Assembly: GCF_009709555.1 (NCBI RefSeq)
Contig: NZ_WJBG01000140.1
Span: 1 to 64,000 of the forward strand
DNA length: 64,000 nt
Origin: Streptomyces blattellae
GTDB lineage: Bacteria > Actinomycetota > Actinomycetes > Streptomycetales > Streptomycetaceae
Direction of reading: 5' to 3'
Position 1 is the stretch's first letter. Every line of letters starts with the position of its first letter. Below, piece by piece: positions 17,563 to 28,390 of this stretch. The position numbers and the translations under genes are program-made. The notes beneath the pieces were generated by a model. That model had not been told where the DNA came from and ran no database searches. It saw nothing but the letters and a program-made list of their open reading frames with translations.

Positions 17563-19209
17563 CTACGCCCGTTCCAGGCGGCAGAAGCAGGACGCCTCGA
17601 CGGGGACGTCGGCCATCGCGGCGGCCATCTTCAGCTGCTGGGCGACGATGCGGGCCTCCCCCACCTTGCCGAGGCGGAGCAGGCATTCGTGGAAGCCGTG
17701 CAGGGACCAGACGTTCCCGGGGTGCTGCAGGGCGCGCGGGAGGGTGTCGTCCAGGCCCAGGTCGGCGCGGTAGACCGCTTCGGCCTCCGCGACGCGGCCC
17801 TGCTCCAGGAGGAGGGCGCCGTAGGCGTGCCGGGTGGGCTGCATCCAGCCCCAGGGCTCGTCGTACGGGAGGCTGTCGTCCAGGGCGATGGCCTGCTCCA
17901 GGGCGGCGAAGGCGGCGAGGTGATCGCCCTTGCGGTACTCCAGCTCCCCGTCCAGCATCGCCGAGGCGACGGCGAGGATGTCGGCGCAGGTGTTGTTGAA
18001 CAGCATGCGGGTGGGCGGGACTTGGGCGAGCGCCCGGCGAAACAGCTCACGTTCGGTCTCGGCCTCCGGGATGCGGCCGGTCGCCGACAGGGCCACGCCC
18101 CGGGCGTAGTGCAGCATCGCGGTGGTCACGCTGTAGAGCTCCGGGTCGGCGGGCAGGGGCAGTTCGAGGATGTCCGCCCAGCGGCCGAAGCGGATCAGGA
18201 CGTGGACCCGCATGGCCAGAAAGCCCTCCAGCCAGTCGGCCATGGGCGGGCTCTGCACCCGCAGCAGCTCTTCCGGGATGGAGGCTTCGAGTTCGGCGGC
18301 CGTCTGGAGGGCGGTGCGGGACCGGCCGAGGAACATCGCACCGTAGATCTTGAAGTGGTAGTTGTGCGACCGGTACAGGGTGTAGAAGTTCATCGCGCCG
18401 GAGCGGGCGCGGAACTTCTCGTCGGCGGCGATCGCACGGGTGTTGTCCGACACGACGCGCCGGTAGTCGCCGCACAGCACGTCCAGGTGCGAGGGCATGT
18501 GCTGCAGATGCCCGGCGTCGGGCACCAGGTCGCGCAGCCGGTCGCCGACCGGAAGGGCCGTCTCCGGGGCCGGCGACATCTCCATCAGGTGGATGTACAG
18601 GTGCAGCAGGCCCGGGTGGCGTGCCCCCTCCTCGGTGGCCAGTGCGCGTTCCAGCACGGCCTTGGCCTCCATCGTGCGGGCGCCTTCGGCGGGTTCGCCG
18701 GTGGGCAGGTCCCACAGCTGCCAGGGCGTGAGGTTCATCAGGGCGTCCGCGTACAGCGCGGCGACGTCCAGGTCGTCGGGGGCGAGGTCGTAGACGGCGC
18801 GCATGCTCTCGGCGTACGGCACGTTCCACACCGAGCAGTCCGCCACCGCCTCGGACTGCGGGTAGCGGGCGCGCAGGGCTTGGATCAGGGCCTGCTCGAC
18901 GGGGGTGGCGCCGGCCGTCCTGTCGTGGGCGAGTTCCACGGCGGCGTGGGTCCGGTCGACGGTGCGTTCCAGGTCCTCGCCGTCGAAGGCCTCCCACGGC
19001 TTGTTGTAGTTGGGGCCGAGCGCGTAGGCGATGCCCCACTGGGCCATCGCACAGCCGGGGTCCGCCGCGGCCGCGGTCTCGAAGCAGCGGACGGCTTCCT
19101 CGTGGTGGAAGGCGTACGTCCAGACCAGGCCGCGGTCGAACCACAGCTGGGCCTCGGCGGACGAGGTCGTCACGGGGCGGGAGTGGGTGCCGAGATCGTA
19201 GTAGTCCAT
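17563..19209 (-). CDS. TPR-repeat protein
   Basis: A 548-aa cytoplasmic protein. It contains tetratricopeptide-like helical pairs, clearest at residues about 20-60 (AQLWFDRGLVWTYAFHHEEAVRCFETAAAADPGCAMAQWG) and at the C-terminus (HLAAFAALEQAIALDD, HAYGALLLEQGRVAEAEAVYRADL). The central region has conserved-looking His/Met patches (HLYIHLMEMSP, LQHMPSHLDVLCGDY) seen in a widespread family of TPR proteins without known activity. No signal peptide. ATG 19209. It is likely a scaffold; partners are unknown. Confidence 0.82.
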   Translation of the reverse strand: MDYYDLGTHSRPVTTSSAEAQLWFDRGLVWTYAFHHEEAVRCFETAAAADPGCAMAQWGIAYALGPNYNKPWEAFDGEDLERTVDRTHAAVELAHDRTAGATPVEQALIQALRARYPQSEAVADCSVWNVPYAESMRAVYDLAPDDLDVAALYADALMNLTPWQLWDLPTGEPAEGARTMEAKAVLERALATEEGARHPGLLHLYIHLMEMSPAPETALPVGDRLRDLVPDAGHLQHMPSHLDVLCGDYRRVVSDNTRAIAADEKFRARSGAMNFYTLYRSHNYHFKIYGAMFLGRSRTALQTAAELEASIPEELLRVQSPPMADWLEGFLAMRVHVLIRFGRWADILELPLPADPELYSVTTAMLHYARGVALSATGRIPEAETERELFRRALAQVPPTRMLFNNTCADILAVASAMLDGELEYRKGDHLAAFAALEQAIALDDSLPYDEPWGWMQPTRHAYGALLLEQGRVAEAEAVYRADLGLDDTLPRALQHPGNVWSLHGFHECLLRLGKVGEARIVAQQLKMAAAMADVPVEASCFCRLERA

Positions 19210-19491
19210 GGGCTTTCCTCACATCCGCCGTCGGCTCTGGTCATGGCCTGCCGGCCGCACCACCACCGGCCTGCCCACCCTGGGAAACGCCGCATCCGCG
19301 CATCGGTTGCTGCCTCAGGGGCACTTTCGTCCGCTCTCACCCTCGGCGTGCCGCCCAGCGGTGTCGTCACGGCCGGTACGAGGGTGGGGGAACCCAGCCT
19401 CGGCCTGCTCCGTCGGGCGGCAGATCGACAAAGTCATGGCACGACGGTGTGATCACAGCGGCACGTCGGAGTGCCCCGCCCGGAGCCGGGT

Positions 19492-20676
19492 TCAGGAGCC
19501 GTCGTCCGCGAAGGGACCGTCGGCGGTGAAGGCGCGTGCCGCGAAGCGTTCGCCCATACGGCGGTGGGTGGCGGCGTCGGGGTGGAGTTCGTCGGGGAGC
19601 GGCAGTTCGGCGTAGTCGGCCTCGCCGTAGAGTTCGCGGCCGTCGAGGTAGTGCAGGCTGGGGTCGTCCGCCGACCGTCTGGACACGATGCGGGCCAGTT
19701 CCTCGCGGATGACGCGCAGCGTCAGCTTCCCGCTCGCGCGTTCCGCCGGATCGCCCATGGCCCCGAACCGCAGCCGCCCCTCGCTGATCGCGCTGAAGTC
19801 GGGAAAGGCGGGGCCCGGCGTGTCCTCGTGGATGGGGCACAGGATGGGCGAGACGACCAGCAGGGGCACCGTCGGGTGGCCCTCGCGGAGGGTGTCGAGG
19901 AAGCCGTGGACGGCGGGACCGAAGGCGCGCAGGCGCATCAGGTCCGCGTTGACCAGGTTGATGCCGATCTTGACGCTGATCAGGTCGGCGGGGGTGTCGC
20001 GCAGGGTGCGGGCGGTGAACGGGTCGAGCAGGGCGCTGCCCGCCAGGCCCAGGTTGATCAGCTCCACGCCGCCGAGGCCGGCGGCCAGCGCGGGCCAGGT
20101 CGTGGTGGGGCCGGCCGCGTCGGAGCCGTGGCTGATGGAGCTGCCGTGGTGGAGCCACACCCTGCGGCCCGGGTCCCGCGCGGGCTCGACGGGGGCATTG
20201 GTCCGCAGGGCCAGGACTTCCGTGGTCTCGTTGTGCGGCAGCCAGATCTCGACGTCCTTGTCGTGCTCGGGCAGACCGGTGAAGCGGAGGGTTCCGGGAG
20301 GGCCGGGCTGTATCTCGGCGGTGCCGGCGGCCATGTCGACGGTCAGGGTGTTGCCGCCCGGGACGCTCGCCTGTCCGGCCGGGCGGCCGTCGACGATCAG
20401 GTCGTACACACCGTCCGGGCGGGGCGGCGCCCCCACGTAGGCCCGCTTGGTGGGCAGCGTGTCCAGCTCGACGGCGGTGGCGCGGGTGCGGAAGACCAGC
20501 CGTACACCGGAGGGCTGGGACTCGGCCATGGCCAGCTGGGGGTCGGTGCTCTGGGCACGGGCCCAGGCGGGCAGCCGGTGCGGCAGCACCCCGCGTTCGG
20601 TGTGCTCCACGTCGAGGGCGCCGCGCAGGAGTCCGGCGGTGACGGGCGTGGTGATCCAGTGGTGCTCGGTGCTCAT
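19492..20676 (-). CDS. SGNH/GDSL-family esterase or lipase
   Basis: A 394-aa protein with an N-terminal beta-sandwich-like region (residues about 1-180) followed by an SGNH hydrolase domain. Block I Ser is in HHGSSISHG, block II Gly in NLGLAGSALL, block III Asn in KIGINLVNAD, and block V Asp-His in LPDELHPDAATH. No signal peptide is visible, so the enzyme may be cytoplasmic. It would deacylate a sugar or lipid ester. It lies 16 bases downstream of a TetR gene on the same strand, and both are probably one transcript started at the palindrome near 21305. Confidence 0.88.
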   Translation of the reverse strand: MSTEHHWITTPVTAGLLRGALDVEHTERGVLPHRLPAWARAQSTDPQLAMAESQPSGVRLVFRTRATAVELDTLPTKRAYVGAPPRPDGVYDLIVDGRPAGQASVPGGNTLTVDMAAGTAEIQPGPPGTLRFTGLPEHDKDVEIWLPHNETTEVLALRTNAPVEPARDPGRRVWLHHGSSISHGSDAAGPTTTWPALAAGLGGVELINLGLAGSALLDPFTARTLRDTPADLISVKIGINLVNADLMRLRAFGPAVHGFLDTLREGHPTVPLLVVSPILCPIHEDTPGPAFPDFSAISEGRLRFGAMGDPAERASGKLTLRVIREELARIVSRRSADDPSLHYLDGRELYGEADYAELPLPDELHPDAATHRRMGERFAARAFTADGPFADDGS

Positions 20677-20692
20677 GTCCTCAGCCTGTCGA

Positions 20693-21271
20693 TCAAGGGG
20701 TGGGGCGTGCGGGCCAGTTGCGCAGCAGGGCGTCGAGGGCGTCCAGCACTCGTGTCCAGGACTCCTCGCTGTCGGGGGCGCTGTGGCTGAAACCGCCCGC
20801 GCCTTCGAGGCCGGCGTAGCCGTGGAAGACGCTGCCCAGCAGGCGCACGGCGTGGGTCTCGTCGGGTTCCGCCAGGTCGTAGCCGCGCAGGATCGCCCGC
20901 ATCATCCGGGCGTGCCGGACCCCGGCGCTGGCGGCCGCCGTCTCGGGGTCGAGTCGCATCCGGGCCGCCGCGGCCCGGCCGGGGTGCTGGTGGGCGTAGT
21001 CGCGGTAGACGTTCGCGAACGCGGTCAGGGCGTCCTTGCCGGCCCGTCCGGCGACCGCGTCGGCGGACAGGTCGGCCAGTTCCTCCAGCGCGAACAGGGC
21101 GATCCGGGTCTTGAGGTCCTGGGAGTTCTTCACGTGCGAGTACAGGCTCGCGACCTTGACGTCGAACCGCCGGGCGAGTTCGGAGACGGTCACGTGCTCG
21201 AAGCCGACCTCGTCGGCCAGTTCCGCGCCTGCCTGGATCAGGCGTTGTGCCGTCAGCCCCACACGTACCAT
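20693..21271 (-). CDS. TetR-family regulator (TetR_C-type)
   Basis: A 192-aa repressor. The helix-turn-helix is VTVSELARRFDVKVASLYSHVKN, where SLYSHV is the typical recognition helix. It has a WHG-like C-terminal domain (RLLGSVFHGYAGLEGAGGF). ATG 21271 is favoured because GGGAGGAG lies directly before it; the frame extends upstream to 21289 without a better site. It probably represses itself and the SGNH hydrolase via the 25-bp dyad at 21305-21329. Confidence 0.9.
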   Translation of the reverse strand: MVRVGLTAQRLIQAGAELADEVGFEHVTVSELARRFDVKVASLYSHVKNSQDLKTRIALFALEELADLSADAVAGRAGKDALTAFANVYRDYAHQHPGRAAAARMRLDPETAAASAGVRHARMMRAILRGYDLAEPDETHAVRLLGSVFHGYAGLEGAGGFSHSAPDSEESWTRVLDALDALLRNWPARPTP

Positions 21272-21304
21272 AACTCTCCTCCCTTTCACCGAAAGCGAGT
21301 ATGC

Positions 21305-21329
21305 ATTTACCTAAGGGCTTTAGGCAAAT
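21305..21329. promoter_or_regulatory. 25-bp dyad, TetR operator candidate
   Basis: Arms ATTT-A-CCTAA and TTTAGG-C-AAAT around GGGC form an almost perfect dyad. It lies 34-58 bases upstream of the tetR start in unusually AT-rich sequence, where the promoter should be. Confidence 0.75.
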
Positions 21330-21401
21330 CATCTCGACTGTGCGCTCCGTGGCGGTGGCTCCGGTAGAGTGTCCCGCCCGGATCACTGGGGAGGGGTTTC
21401 G

Positions 21402-22055
21402 ATGCAGGTCAGGGCGGGTTTCGCGGGGCGTGGAGCGGTGCATGCGGCATTGCTGGCGGGGGTGCTGACCGGCTGTTCGGAGGCCGCGCCGAAGGCGGCA
21501 GGGGACCAGAAGGCGACGGCGACGGCGAGCACCGAGGCGGCGGTTGCCGTCAAGGGGGGCACCATCGGCGCCACGGGGTCCGCCTGCGAACTCCCCGTCA
21601 CGTTCGACATCGCCACGGACTGGAAGGCCGAGGCCGTGGACGGGGGCGGCTCCGGCGACGATCCGGCCGACATCGCGGACGCGCTCCCCCATCAGGGCCC
21701 GGTCGCCCTCAGGTGCGAGATCGACGCCAAGCCCGCGGGGAACATCGGCTTCCTCCGCGTCTGGACCGGTGAACCTGCCGAGGACGACGCGCGTGCCGTC
21801 CTGGAGGCGTTCGTCGAGGCCGCGGCGGGTGCCAGCAAAGCGACGTACCGGACGTTCGACGCGGGCGGCGTCGACGGCGCCGAGGTGCGGTACCTCTACA
21901 CCAGCGACCTCCTGGAGACGAAGCAGGAGAGCGCCCTGGCGGTCGTCACGCCGGACGGTCCGGTCGTGCTGCACCTGGGCGGGCTGGACACCGAGGAGCA
22001 CAAGGGGATGCTCCCGGCGTACCAGCTCGCCAAGCGGACCCTGCGCGGCAGGTGA
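21402..22055 (+). CDS. putative lipoprotein of unknown function
   Basis: A 217-aa protein with a lipobox at the end of a hydrophobic signal (LLAGVLTGCSEA; lipidated Cys about residue 25). This is followed by an Ala/Thr-rich linker and a globular region (ACELPVTFDIATDWKAEAV, then VALRCEIDAKPAGNIGFLRVW). A single Cys pair in the mature part may form a disulfide. The form recalls the LpqN/LpqT-like lipoproteins of actinobacteria, but I cannot assign it. ATG 21402 follows GGGGAGGGG. Its transcript would end at the hairpin at 22069. Confidence 0.75.
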   Translation: MQVRAGFAGRGAVHAALLAGVLTGCSEAAPKAAGDQKATATASTEAAVAVKGGTIGATGSACELPVTFDIATDWKAEAVDGGGSGDDPADIADALPHQGPVALRCEIDAKPAGNIGFLRVWTGEPAEDDARAVLEAFVEAAAGASKATYRTFDAGGVDGAEVRYLYTSDLLETKQESALAVVTPDGPVVLHLGGLDTEEHKGMLPAYQLAKRTLRGR

Positions 22056-22068
22056 GCACGGCGGCCGG

Positions 22069-22100
22069 CCTGGCGCGGCGGCCGGTGTCGCCGCGCCAGG
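22069..22100. terminator. 12-bp perfect hairpin, bidirectional terminator
   Basis: CCTGGCGCGGCG at 22069-22080 pairs exactly with CGCCGCGCCAGG at 22089-22100 around an 8-base loop. It sits between the convergent lipoprotein (stop 22055) and xylanase (stop 22111) genes. There is no U tract, as is usual in Streptomyces. Confidence 0.85.
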
Positions 22101-22110
22101 TTCGGGTGCG

Positions 22111-24664
<2,554 letters not shown>

Positions 24665-25062
24665 CGTGCGGCCCCGTGCCGAACGGCGTCCGCCCGGCGA
24701 CGCGTTCGGCGTAGGGGCGTGCGGATCCGGGCCCGGTACGGTGCCGGTGGCGGCCCAGGGAGTGGCGGAGTCGGTGCCGGCGTCCAGGAGCGGCGCCGTC
24801 CAGCTCGGCCGTGTCCCGCGAGGTGGTGCAGGGGATCAAGGGCTTGGGGTTCCGGTTCGCGGCCCGCGGCGGGTCTCCGCGGCGGCGGCAGCGCCCGCGA
24901 GGCCTTCTGCTGAGGTGCCCCGGACACCTGCTCCGGCGTGGCCACCGCCGTCGGTCTGCGGGTTCCGGCGTCACGATCCCCTACACCACCTGGCGGGCAC
25001 CTGGCGGGACGCCCTCTCCAGCTCCCGCCGGCCCGCCGGGCGGCGGTCACCTCCAGCGCGCC

Positions 25063-25488
25063 CTAGGCCGATGCGGCGGACTCAGTGTCACGAGTCACGC
25101 ACAGGGCCCAGATGATGAAGCCGGAGATCGCGATCATCACGACGGACCAGACCGGGTAGTACGGCAGGGAAAGGAAGTTGGCGATGATGATCAGCCCGGC
25201 GATGGCCACGCCCACGACGCGCGCCCACATCGCGGCCTGGAACAGACCGAAGCTGACGAGCACCGCGACTACGCCCAGGGCCAGGTGGATCCAGCCCCAG
25301 CTGGTGAGGTCGAACTCGAAGACGTAGTTCTGGGTCGTGACGAAGACGTCGTCCTCGGCGATCGCCGCGATGCCTCGCAGGATGTCGAGTGCGCCTCCAA
25401 TCATGAGCATGACGGCCGCGAAGAGTGTCAGGCCGCTGGCCCATGCCTGGCCGGCTGTCCGCGGTTGCGCGGGATGTGTGGCGGTCAT
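25063..25488 (-). CDS. DUF7144-like four-helix membrane protein
   Basis: A 141-aa protein with four predicted membrane helices: LTLFAAVMLMIGGALDILRGI, then WIHLALGVVAVLVSFGLF, VVGVAIAGLIIIANFLSL, and VWSVVMIAISGFIIWAL. Short soluble termini. The pattern of a Trp/Gly first helix with ILRGIAAI is that of a family common in actinobacteria without a known role. It begins a run of small membrane-protein genes on the minus strand (25063-28169). Confidence 0.78.
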   Translation of the reverse strand: MTATHPAQPRTAGQAWASGLTLFAAVMLMIGGALDILRGIAAIAEDDVFVTTQNYVFEFDLTSWGWIHLALGVVAVLVSFGLFQAAMWARVVGVAIAGLIIIANFLSLPYYPVWSVVMIAISGFIIWALCVTRDTESAASA

Positions 25489-25521
25489 CCTGCTGCCTCC
25501 ATTCGGTGTGGTCCGGCGCGC

Positions 25522-25974
25522 TCAGCGGCCGGAGGTGGGTGAGGGGGGACCGTAGCTGCTCAGGACCAGGTCCTTCGCCCTGCTGAACTCCTCGTCCGTG
25601 ATGTCGCCGCGGGCACGGATCTCGGACAGCTTGGCGAGTTCGTCCGCGCTGGTGGGCCGATGCCCGGCACCGCCGGCGGTCTCCCGGACGTAGCTGTCGA
25701 AGGCCTCCTGCTGCGCACGGGCCTGCGCCACCTCACGGCGCCCCATGTCCTTGCCGCGGGCGACCACGTAGACGAACACGCCGAGGAAGGGCAGGACGAT
25801 GCAGAACACCAGCCAGCCGGCCTTGGCCCCGCCGCTCAGGTCGCCGTCACGGAAGATGTCGACGATGACCCGGAAGAGCAGGACGAACCACAGGATCCAC
25901 AGGAAGACCACGAAGATGGTCCAGAAGGCGCTCAACAACGGATAGTCGTACGCGAGGTACGTCTGCGCGCTCAT
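25522..25974 (-). CDS. SHOCT-domain membrane protein
   Basis: A 150-aa protein with two membrane helices of the PLDc_N type (FWTIFVVFLWILWFVLLFRVIVDIF and WLVFCIVLPFLGVFVYVVARG). A charged linker and a C-terminal SHOCT motif follow (ADELAKLSEIRARGDITDEEFSRAKDLVL). SHOCT segments are thought to mediate oligomerisation or contacts with other proteins. ATG 25974 follows GGAGGAG. It is separated from the next gene by 33 bases, so the two are probably co-transcribed. Confidence 0.88.
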   Translation of the reverse strand: MSAQTYLAYDYPLLSAFWTIFVVFLWILWFVLLFRVIVDIFRDGDLSGGAKAGWLVFCIVLPFLGVFVYVVARGKDMGRREVAQARAQQEAFDSYVRETAGGAGHRPTSADELAKLSEIRARGDITDEEFSRAKDLVLSSYGPPSPTSGR

Positions 25975-26106
25975 GTCTCTCCTCCGTCCAGGGCGCTCCC
26001 GTCCAGGGCGATCGCCCGGCAGCCGTTCCGCTTCAGCGTGCCCACGGCAAGGATCGGGTGGCCTCACCCGAGGCGGGTGAGCGTGGGGGTCGTGGCCCGG
26101 GCCCGA

Positions 26107-27474
26107 TCATGGGCCGGCCTCCGCACGGCCCGGTTCACCGCCCGGTTCACCGCCCGGTTCGCCGTCGGCCACGGCGGTGGCGGCGAGCACCTCCATCACG
26201 GCCAGCACCACCAGGACCAGGACGAGATCGAGCACCACCACGCCGATCGTGGGGCGGTTCCAGAGCAGGAGCGCCAGCGCGCCCGCTCCGATGACGGCGC
26301 CACCGGTCCATGACCGGTGCGCGTCGAGCCAGCGCCCCGTCGCCCCGGTGCGCACCACGCGGGTGCCGCTCAGCGCCTGCCCGGCCGCTGTCGCGCCCCG
26401 CCGGGCCAGGCTCCGCACACCGCGGGCCACTCGGCCCGGACCGTACATGTAGGCGGCCAGTGCGGTGATCACGGCGACGACGAGGAGCGTGCGGGCGCTG
26501 TCACGCAGGAAGCGGAGGAAGGTGTCGAAGATCGCCGCGGCGGCGTCGGGAGGCAGCGTCGCCGAGGGGACCGAGTCCAGGTAGACCCGCCGTACGACGG
26601 CCAGCGCGACGAGCAGCACCACCATCGCCACGCCGATGCCGATGGCCGTGATCATCAGCATCACCCGGTGCGCGGGAGCGGTCCACACGGCGAGGGCGGC
26701 CAGGGCGACGGTCAGCACGGGCAGCCAGGTTCCCATGATGTCCAGCAGGCGCATCGCGTCCTGTGCCCTGCTCAGCTCCTCGGTGTGGAACAGCGTGACG
26801 GTGCGGTCGACGTCCGGGATGGCGGCGGCCCTGTCGAAGCCCTGGTCGACCAGGCGCTGCCGTACTTGGTCGACCACGGTTCCGATGTCCAGCTGGATGG
26901 TGTCGCCCGTGGCCCGCAGCGCACCCTCGCTCTCTCCGGTGAGCACGTTCACCACGGCGGCGTGCGCCTGTCGGTTGGCGGTCTCCCAGGTCTGCTGGAA
27001 GATGTCGCTGGTGATCACACGCTCGACGCTGTTGTGCACGACGGTCGTCACCGCGGAGCGCAGCGGACCGGCGAGGGACTCCGACGCGTCCACCACCCCC
27101 GGCGGCGCCCCCGAGTCGGCCAGCGCCTTCGACAGCGCGTCCGTCACCGCGTCCACGTCGACCTGGTCCACCACGCGCTTGGTCAGCCGGTCGGTCACGA
27201 CCTCCTGGATGGCCGGGTCGGAGGCCAGCGGGGCGACGGTCTGCACGTACCGGCCGGTGTCGGAGACCTCGTCGTCGACCCAGGCCGCGACGACGGCCAG
27301 CGGCGCGAGAAGGAAGGTCAGCACGAACAGGACGGTGGCGGCCGCCTTGCGCGCCCGCCGATGCCGTACCGTCGCGGCCCGGCGCAGTCGCTCGTACTCA
27401 GCGCGCTCCTCCGCGCTCAGGGTGTGGCCGGTTTCGCCGGAGTGGGACGCGTCGGGGGTCTTGTCCGGGGCCAT
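26107..27474 (-). CDS. integral membrane protein with large extracytoplasmic loop
   Basis: A 455-aa protein. A basic N-terminal tail (HRRARKAAATV) leads into helix 1 (residues about 48-68). A roughly 180-residue extracytoplasmic region follows (DTGRYVQTVAPLASDPAIQEVVTDRLTKRVV and onward), then about five more helices and a Gly-Glu-Pro repeat tail (GEPGGEPGGEPG, encoded by a 12-bp tandem repeat near 26131-26166). Proteins of this form are common in actinobacteria next to HdeD-like genes; the role is unknown. ATG 27474 follows GGAGG, 32 bases after the HdeD-like gene. Confidence 0.8.
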   Translation of the reverse strand: MAPDKTPDASHSGETGHTLSAEERAEYERLRRAATVRHRRARKAAATVLFVLTFLLAPLAVVAAWVDDEVSDTGRYVQTVAPLASDPAIQEVVTDRLTKRVVDQVDVDAVTDALSKALADSGAPPGVVDASESLAGPLRSAVTTVVHNSVERVITSDIFQQTWETANRQAHAAVVNVLTGESEGALRATGDTIQLDIGTVVDQVRQRLVDQGFDRAAAIPDVDRTVTLFHTEELSRAQDAMRLLDIMGTWLPVLTVALAALAVWTAPAHRVMLMITAIGIGVAMVVLLVALAVVRRVYLDSVPSATLPPDAAAAIFDTFLRFLRDSARTLLVVAVITALAAYMYGPGRVARGVRSLARRGATAAGQALSGTRVVRTGATGRWLDAHRSWTGGAVIGAGALALLLWNRPTIGVVVLDLVLVLVVLAVMEVLAATAVADGEPGGEPGGEPGRAEAGP

Positions 27475-27506
27475 GGATCCTCCCGGGTCCTGTCTCCCCC
27501 CGAGGG

Positions 27507-28169
27507 CTATGGAGTGCCGGCGGAGCCGTCGGCCCCCGTGACACCCGCCCTGCGCAGTGCGGCTCGCCAGGCGAAGGCGACCGCCGCCTCGGCCAGGCCG
27601 AGCAGGACGAGCCAGAGCCCGAGCAGCCGGGTCAGCGCACGCGCCGACTCGGACGGCAGCGCCAGCACCACGATCCCCGCGACGATGCCGATCACCGCGA
27701 CGCCGACGACGAAGCCCCGGTGGGGCAGGTCTCTGGCGGCGATGGCCGTGTGGAGGGTGAGGATGCCGGACACCAGCCAGACGACCCCGACGATCAGCGA
27801 CAGTGCGGCGATGGTCTGCAGCGGGTTCCTCAGGCACAGCACCCCCGCCAGGACATACAGCAGGGCGAGGAGCAGCCGGGTCACTCGTTCGCCCGGCTCC
27901 TCGCGGGCGAAGGCCTCGACGAACCGGAAGGCCGCCATCACGAGCAGATACAGGCCGATCAGGACCGCGAGGACGTGCAGGGTCCCGTCCGGCCAGACCA
28001 GGATCAGGATGCCCGGCACGAGCGTGGCGATCGCCGAGCCGAGAATCCACGTCCAGGAGCGTCCGAGCGCCGCAAGCGCCTGCGCGGGGTCACCCGTCGG
28101 TCCGGGGGCCACCCCGCCCGGCAGGTGCTGCGCTCCGGTGCGCGGTGCCGGACCAGGCGACACGGTCAT
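27507..28169 (-). CDS. HdeD/DUF308-family membrane protein
   Basis: A 220-aa protein with six membrane helices and the repeated HdeD-type helix pattern (WTWILGSAIATLVPGILILVWPDGTLHVLAVLIGLYLLVMAAFRFVEAF, then VLAGVLCLRNPLQTIAALSLIVGVVWLVSGI). E. coli HdeD is an acid-stress membrane protein; the role here is unknown. ATG 28169 has a strong GGAGGAG. It leads the presumed operon running through 26107-27474. It is divergent from the DUF2252 gene. Confidence 0.88.
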   Translation of the reverse strand: MTVSPGPAPRTGAQHLPGGVAPGPTGDPAQALAALGRSWTWILGSAIATLVPGILILVWPDGTLHVLAVLIGLYLLVMAAFRFVEAFAREEPGERVTRLLLALLYVLAGVLCLRNPLQTIAALSLIVGVVWLVSGILTLHTAIAARDLPHRGFVVGVAVIGIVAGIVVLALPSESARALTRLLGLWLVLLGLAEAAVAFAWRAALRRAGVTGADGSAGTP

Positions 28170-28390
28170 GGCTCCTCCTCGCGGGATCGGGCGGATCGTT
28201 CCCGGACCGCCGGCGGGGCGGCGTGCGGAGACCTCACCGGCCCAGCGTCCCGCCCTCCGCCGGCCGCCGGGTCACCCCCGGCGGGTGATCCGGGCACACC
28301 ACCGGGGCGCTGAGGTGGGTGGGAACGGACATGCGCGCGACGATGCCCCGGACGACCAGCGGGCCGGCTGCTCCTCCCGGAGGTTGAACC

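Noticed and set aside
17536..19452. 638-codon plus-strand frame
   Set aside because: It mirrors the TPR protein gene; Gly/Val/Arg-biased translation without domains.
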